Positions 6,056 through 7,659 of a stretch of DNA of 7,659 nt are shown piece by piece. Each line of letters starts with the position of its first letter. The stretch's first letter is position 1. Made by a program: the position numbers and the translations under genes. A model generated the notes under the pieces. The model made no database searches, was not told where the DNA came from, and saw only the letters and a program-made list of their open reading frames with translations. The stretch spans positions 4,210 to 11,868 of the forward strand of contig NVTL01000058.1 in the NCBI GenBank assembly GCA_002401565.1, read 5' to 3'. The stretch comes from Rhodospirillaceae bacterium (GTDB lineage Bacteria > Pseudomonadota > Alphaproteobacteria > Rhodospirillales > Magnetovibrionaceae).

Positions 6056-6988
6056 ATGCCTCTCAGCCCGTCGATTGTAAAGCTAACTGTATTGGGCGCC
6101 TTTGGCTTGTTGACCAGCGCTTGTGTGCCGGCGACATTCACCAATCTCCCTAATTTTTCATCGAAGCCCATTGCTGGGCCGGCGATGGCACCGGCTCAAT
6201 TGCCAGCCTTCAATGTGGGTGATCTATATTATTATTCCAATGGATCACGCGAACAAATCGTCAGCATCGAAGGCGAAACGCTGAATATGATCAGCCGCTC
6301 TAAACGCAAACTTGCGAACTTTCGAAATTTCGTACTGCCAACCCCGTATATCGAAGGCAAAACAAAGGAATTTTACAAAGTTTCTGATATAGCCACGAAT
6401 ACGCTTTGGCCACTCAGTATTGGCAAAACCAGTAAATTCACAACAGAAGGTCGCTCTGTATCAAAAGCTAGCGGACAAACTTCGACCTATATGCAACGTT
6501 GGGACTGTGCCGTTGAAGGCACCGAACGGGTTCGCATCTTGGCCGGTGAATTTGACACATACCGTGTAAAATGCCGTCGTTTAAGTTCAAAGGGAAAATG
6601 GTGGCAGAATCGCACTTGGAATTATTCGCCTATGTTGGGCACGTATGTTTTACGTCGCGACTTTTACAAAAAGAAAAGTGTGCGGATTCGTGAATTAACA
6701 GCTGTGCGCCCATCTTTGCAAGATGTCCCGAAAAAAGTCCGTAGCAACATTATCCGCACATGGCAGTCCGCTTTAGAAAGCAAAAAATCAGGCGACATCG
6801 CCAGTTGGACCGATCGTGTGGTTGGCGTTTCCGTACAGGTTGAGCCGCTGAACACCTTTAAAGGGGAAAATGGCCAGTTTTGTAGGACCTATAAACAATA
6901 CCTAACCCGCAAAGGCGTGACCCGTATTTATTCAGGTGTGGCTTGTCGTACGGGTAAACTGAAATGGCGTACACCGCGTCGCGGCTAA
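6056..6988 (+). CDS. Lipoprotein with C-terminal 17-kDa-surface-antigen-type domain
   Basis: This 310-residue protein starts at ATG 6056 with AGGAA five bases upstream. Residues 1-22 are a lipoprotein signal peptide with lipobox LTSAC, so Cys23 should be lipidated and the protein anchored in an envelope membrane, most likely the outer one. A Pro/Ala linker follows to about 50. Residues 53-215 form an unassigned beta-rich domain (GDLYYYSNGSREQIVSIEGE; AGEFDTYRVKCRRL; KWWQNRTWNYSPMLGTYVL) that weakly recalls DUF3108-like periplasmic proteins. Residues 245-308 repeat the anti-sigma factor's periplasmic domain: SGDIASW, NGQFCRTYKQ, SGVACRTGKLKWRT, with Cys276 and Cys297. It follows the sigma/anti-sigma pair on the same strand but with a 236-bp gap and its own repeats upstream, so it is probably a separate unit, perhaps under control of that sigma factor. 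The exact function is unknown. Confidence 0.85.
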   Translation: MPLSPSIVKLTVLGAFGLLTSACVPATFTNLPNFSSKPIAGPAMAPAQLPAFNVGDLYYYSNGSREQIVSIEGETLNMISRSKRKLANFRNFVLPTPYIEGKTKEFYKVSDIATNTLWPLSIGKTSKFTTEGRSVSKASGQTSTYMQRWDCAVEGTERVRILAGEFDTYRVKCRRLSSKGKWWQNRTWNYSPMLGTYVLRRDFYKKKSVRIRELTAVRPSLQDVPKKVRSNIIRTWQSALESKKSGDIASWTDRVVGVSVQVEPLNTFKGENGQFCRTYKQYLTRKGVTRIYSGVACRTGKLKWRTPRRG

Positions 6989-7016
6989 CGCTCACCAACC
7001 AGTTCACCATAAAAAT

Positions 7017-7050
7017 AAAAAGGCGAGTCCCCAGCGGGCTCGCCTTTTTT
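7017..7050 (+). terminator. Rho-independent terminator of the lipoprotein gene
   Basis: AAAAAGGCGAG (7017-7027) pairs with CTCGCCTTTTT (7039-7049) around a GC-rich loop that can fold further (CCC with GGG). It ends in six Ts and lies about 30 bp after the stop codon at 6988. Confidence 0.92.
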
Positions 7051-7096
7051 GTATCTATATCCTAGGCAACTTGTCCTTACTCTGAACCTCAGACAG

Positions 7097-7131
7097 CATA
7101 AAACCGCGCCCAAATAGGACGCGGTTTTATG
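7097..7131 (-). terminator. Bidirectional hairpin terminator downstream of rpmJ
   Basis: A perfect 12-bp stem, CATAAAACCGCG (7097-7108) with its complement at 7120-7131, closes an 11-base loop; TTTT lies in the stem's 3' arm on both strands. It is about 60 bp beyond the rpmJ stop and, with the terminator at 7017-7050, insulates the two converging units. Confidence 0.75.
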
Positions 7132-7192
7132 AATTAATTTGATAAAGACATTCGACAGAGGCGCAAAAGCGCAACCGAAATTCGAATCGATA

Positions 7193-7318
7193 TCAGCCCT
7201 GACGAGCTTTAAAACGTGGGTTACGCTTGTTGATCACATAAACGCGACCTTTGCGACGGACAATAACACAGTTCTTGTCGCGGTTTTTCGCGGATTTAAG
7301 AGAGTTTCTGACCTTCAT
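7193..7318 (-). CDS. rpmJ: 50S ribosomal protein L36
   Basis: This complete 41-residue protein starts [17 protein letters not shown] and ends [17 protein letters not shown], the typical alphaproteobacterial L36. It is a small basic component of the large ribosomal subunit. It lacks the Cys/Cys/Cys/His zinc ribbon of the classical form: only one Cys, at position 17, is present, which is usual for this clade. AGGA lies seven to eight bases upstream of ATG 7318. It is a single gene with a strong promoter at 7372-7400 and a hairpin terminator at 7097-7131, in the same orientation as the kinase gene upstream. Confidence 0.98.
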   Translation of the reverse strand: MKVRNSLKSAKNRDKNCVIVRRKGRVYVINKRNPRFKARQG

Positions 7319-7371
7319 AACGTCTTCCTCAAACAAAAAAATGTGGGGCTGAATTAACCCCTAAGCCGCGG

Positions 7372-7400
7372 AACATAAGGGGACAGGCTCAATCTGTCAA
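7372..7400 (-). promoter_or_regulatory. Strong sigma70-type promoter of rpmJ
   Basis: On the minus strand, a perfect TTGACA (7395-7400) is followed after exactly 17 bases by TATGTT (7372-7377). It predicts a start near 7365 and a leader of about 45 bases before ATG 7318. Such a near-consensus promoter fits a highly expressed ribosomal protein gene. Confidence 0.82.
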
Positions 7401-7425
7401 CCCTCTGCTGCGATGATTTTAAAGA

Positions 7426-7659
7426 TTAATTAAGGCTCGAGCGCTCGCGTACCCTGTCGGCGGAAAAACGGACCTGAACACACGTTCCTTTGCCCGTTTC
7501 GCTTTCAATTTCAACGCTTGCCCCATTTAGGTGCGCCATACGCTCAACCAGTGGCAAACCAAGCCCTGTGCCTTCGTATTTGCGGTTTAACCCCGTATCG
7601 ATCTGTTCAAAGGGCCTGCGCGCGCATTCAACCTCTTCTTTGCTCATGCCGATTCCCGT
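7426..7659 (-). CDS. Sensor histidine kinase, C-terminal end only
   Basis: The frame enters from the right edge and ends at TAA 7426-7428; 77 residues are visible. They are the end of a GHKL-type ATP-binding domain: TGIGM (G1 box, its Asp just outside the window), RPFEQID (F box), YEGTGLGLPLVERMAHLNGASVEIES (G2 box and following helix) and GKGTCVQVRF (last strand). These bind ATP for autophosphorylation in two-component signalling. Nothing follows the catalytic domain except a short polar tail, so it is not a hybrid kinase with a C-terminal receiver. Sensor domains and partner lie outside the window. No terminator is visible between it and the rpmJ promoter. Confidence 0.92.
   Translation of the reverse strand, partial: TGIGMSKEEVECARRPFEQIDTGLNRKYEGTGLGLPLVERMAHLNGASVEIESETGKGTCVQVRFSADRVRERSSLN

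Noticed and set aside
7139..7357. 72-codon plus-strand frame over the rpmJ region.
   Set aside because: It is antisense to rpmJ, whose 41-residue product is unmistakable L36 with promoter and ribosome site.

Overview
The window looks like chromosomal DNA of an alphaproteobacterium, probably a marine or aquatic Rhodospirillales-type organism. The main clues are a cysteine-poor L36 protein ending [12 protein letters not shown], a large AsmA-type protein, an ECF sigma/anti-sigma pair with a Rickettsia-17-kDa-antigen-like tail, and a base composition near 50% G+C. No mobile element, CRISPR array, tRNA or rRNA is visible.

Layout. (1) Positions 1-3261, minus strand: a long AsmA-family membrane-anchored protein, cut by the left edge, with its own sigma70-like promoter at 3308-3336. 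(2) 3358-3388: a strong hairpin terminator. (3) 3424-4326, minus: an exported low-complexity protein with a signal peptide, a 95-residue Asp/Gly tract, a Gly/Ala/Asn linker and 13 perfect ATGGA pentapeptides encoded by a 15-bp tandem array. (4) 4327-4551: a divergent intergenic region. It holds a possible 33-codon leader ORF with a good ribosome site, whose stop overlaps the GTG start of the next gene, and an 11-bp inverted repeat that could mask that ribosome site. (5) 4552-5127 and 5124-5819, plus: an ECF sigma factor and its membrane anti-sigma factor, coupled by an ATGA overlap. (6) 5820-6055: an intergenic region with 11-bp repeats, two interlocking inverted repeats and three 14-bp direct repeats. 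(7) 6056-6988, plus: a lipoprotein whose C-terminal domain is homologous to the periplasmic part of the anti-sigma factor, followed by a terminator. (8) 7193-7318, minus: rpmJ with a near-consensus promoter. (9) 7426-7659, minus: the C-terminal end of a sensor histidine kinase, cut by the right edge.

The point of interest is the 3424-6988 block. An ECF sigma/anti-sigma switch lies between a divergent, very acidic exported repeat protein and a lipoprotein that carries the same two-cysteine 17-kDa-antigen-type domain as the anti-sigma factor. My inference, not shown by the sequence, is a cell-envelope sensing module in which the lipoprotein and anti-sigma domains respond to the same envelope signal and the repeat protein is a possible output. 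AsmA, L36 and the kinase look like ordinary neighbours.
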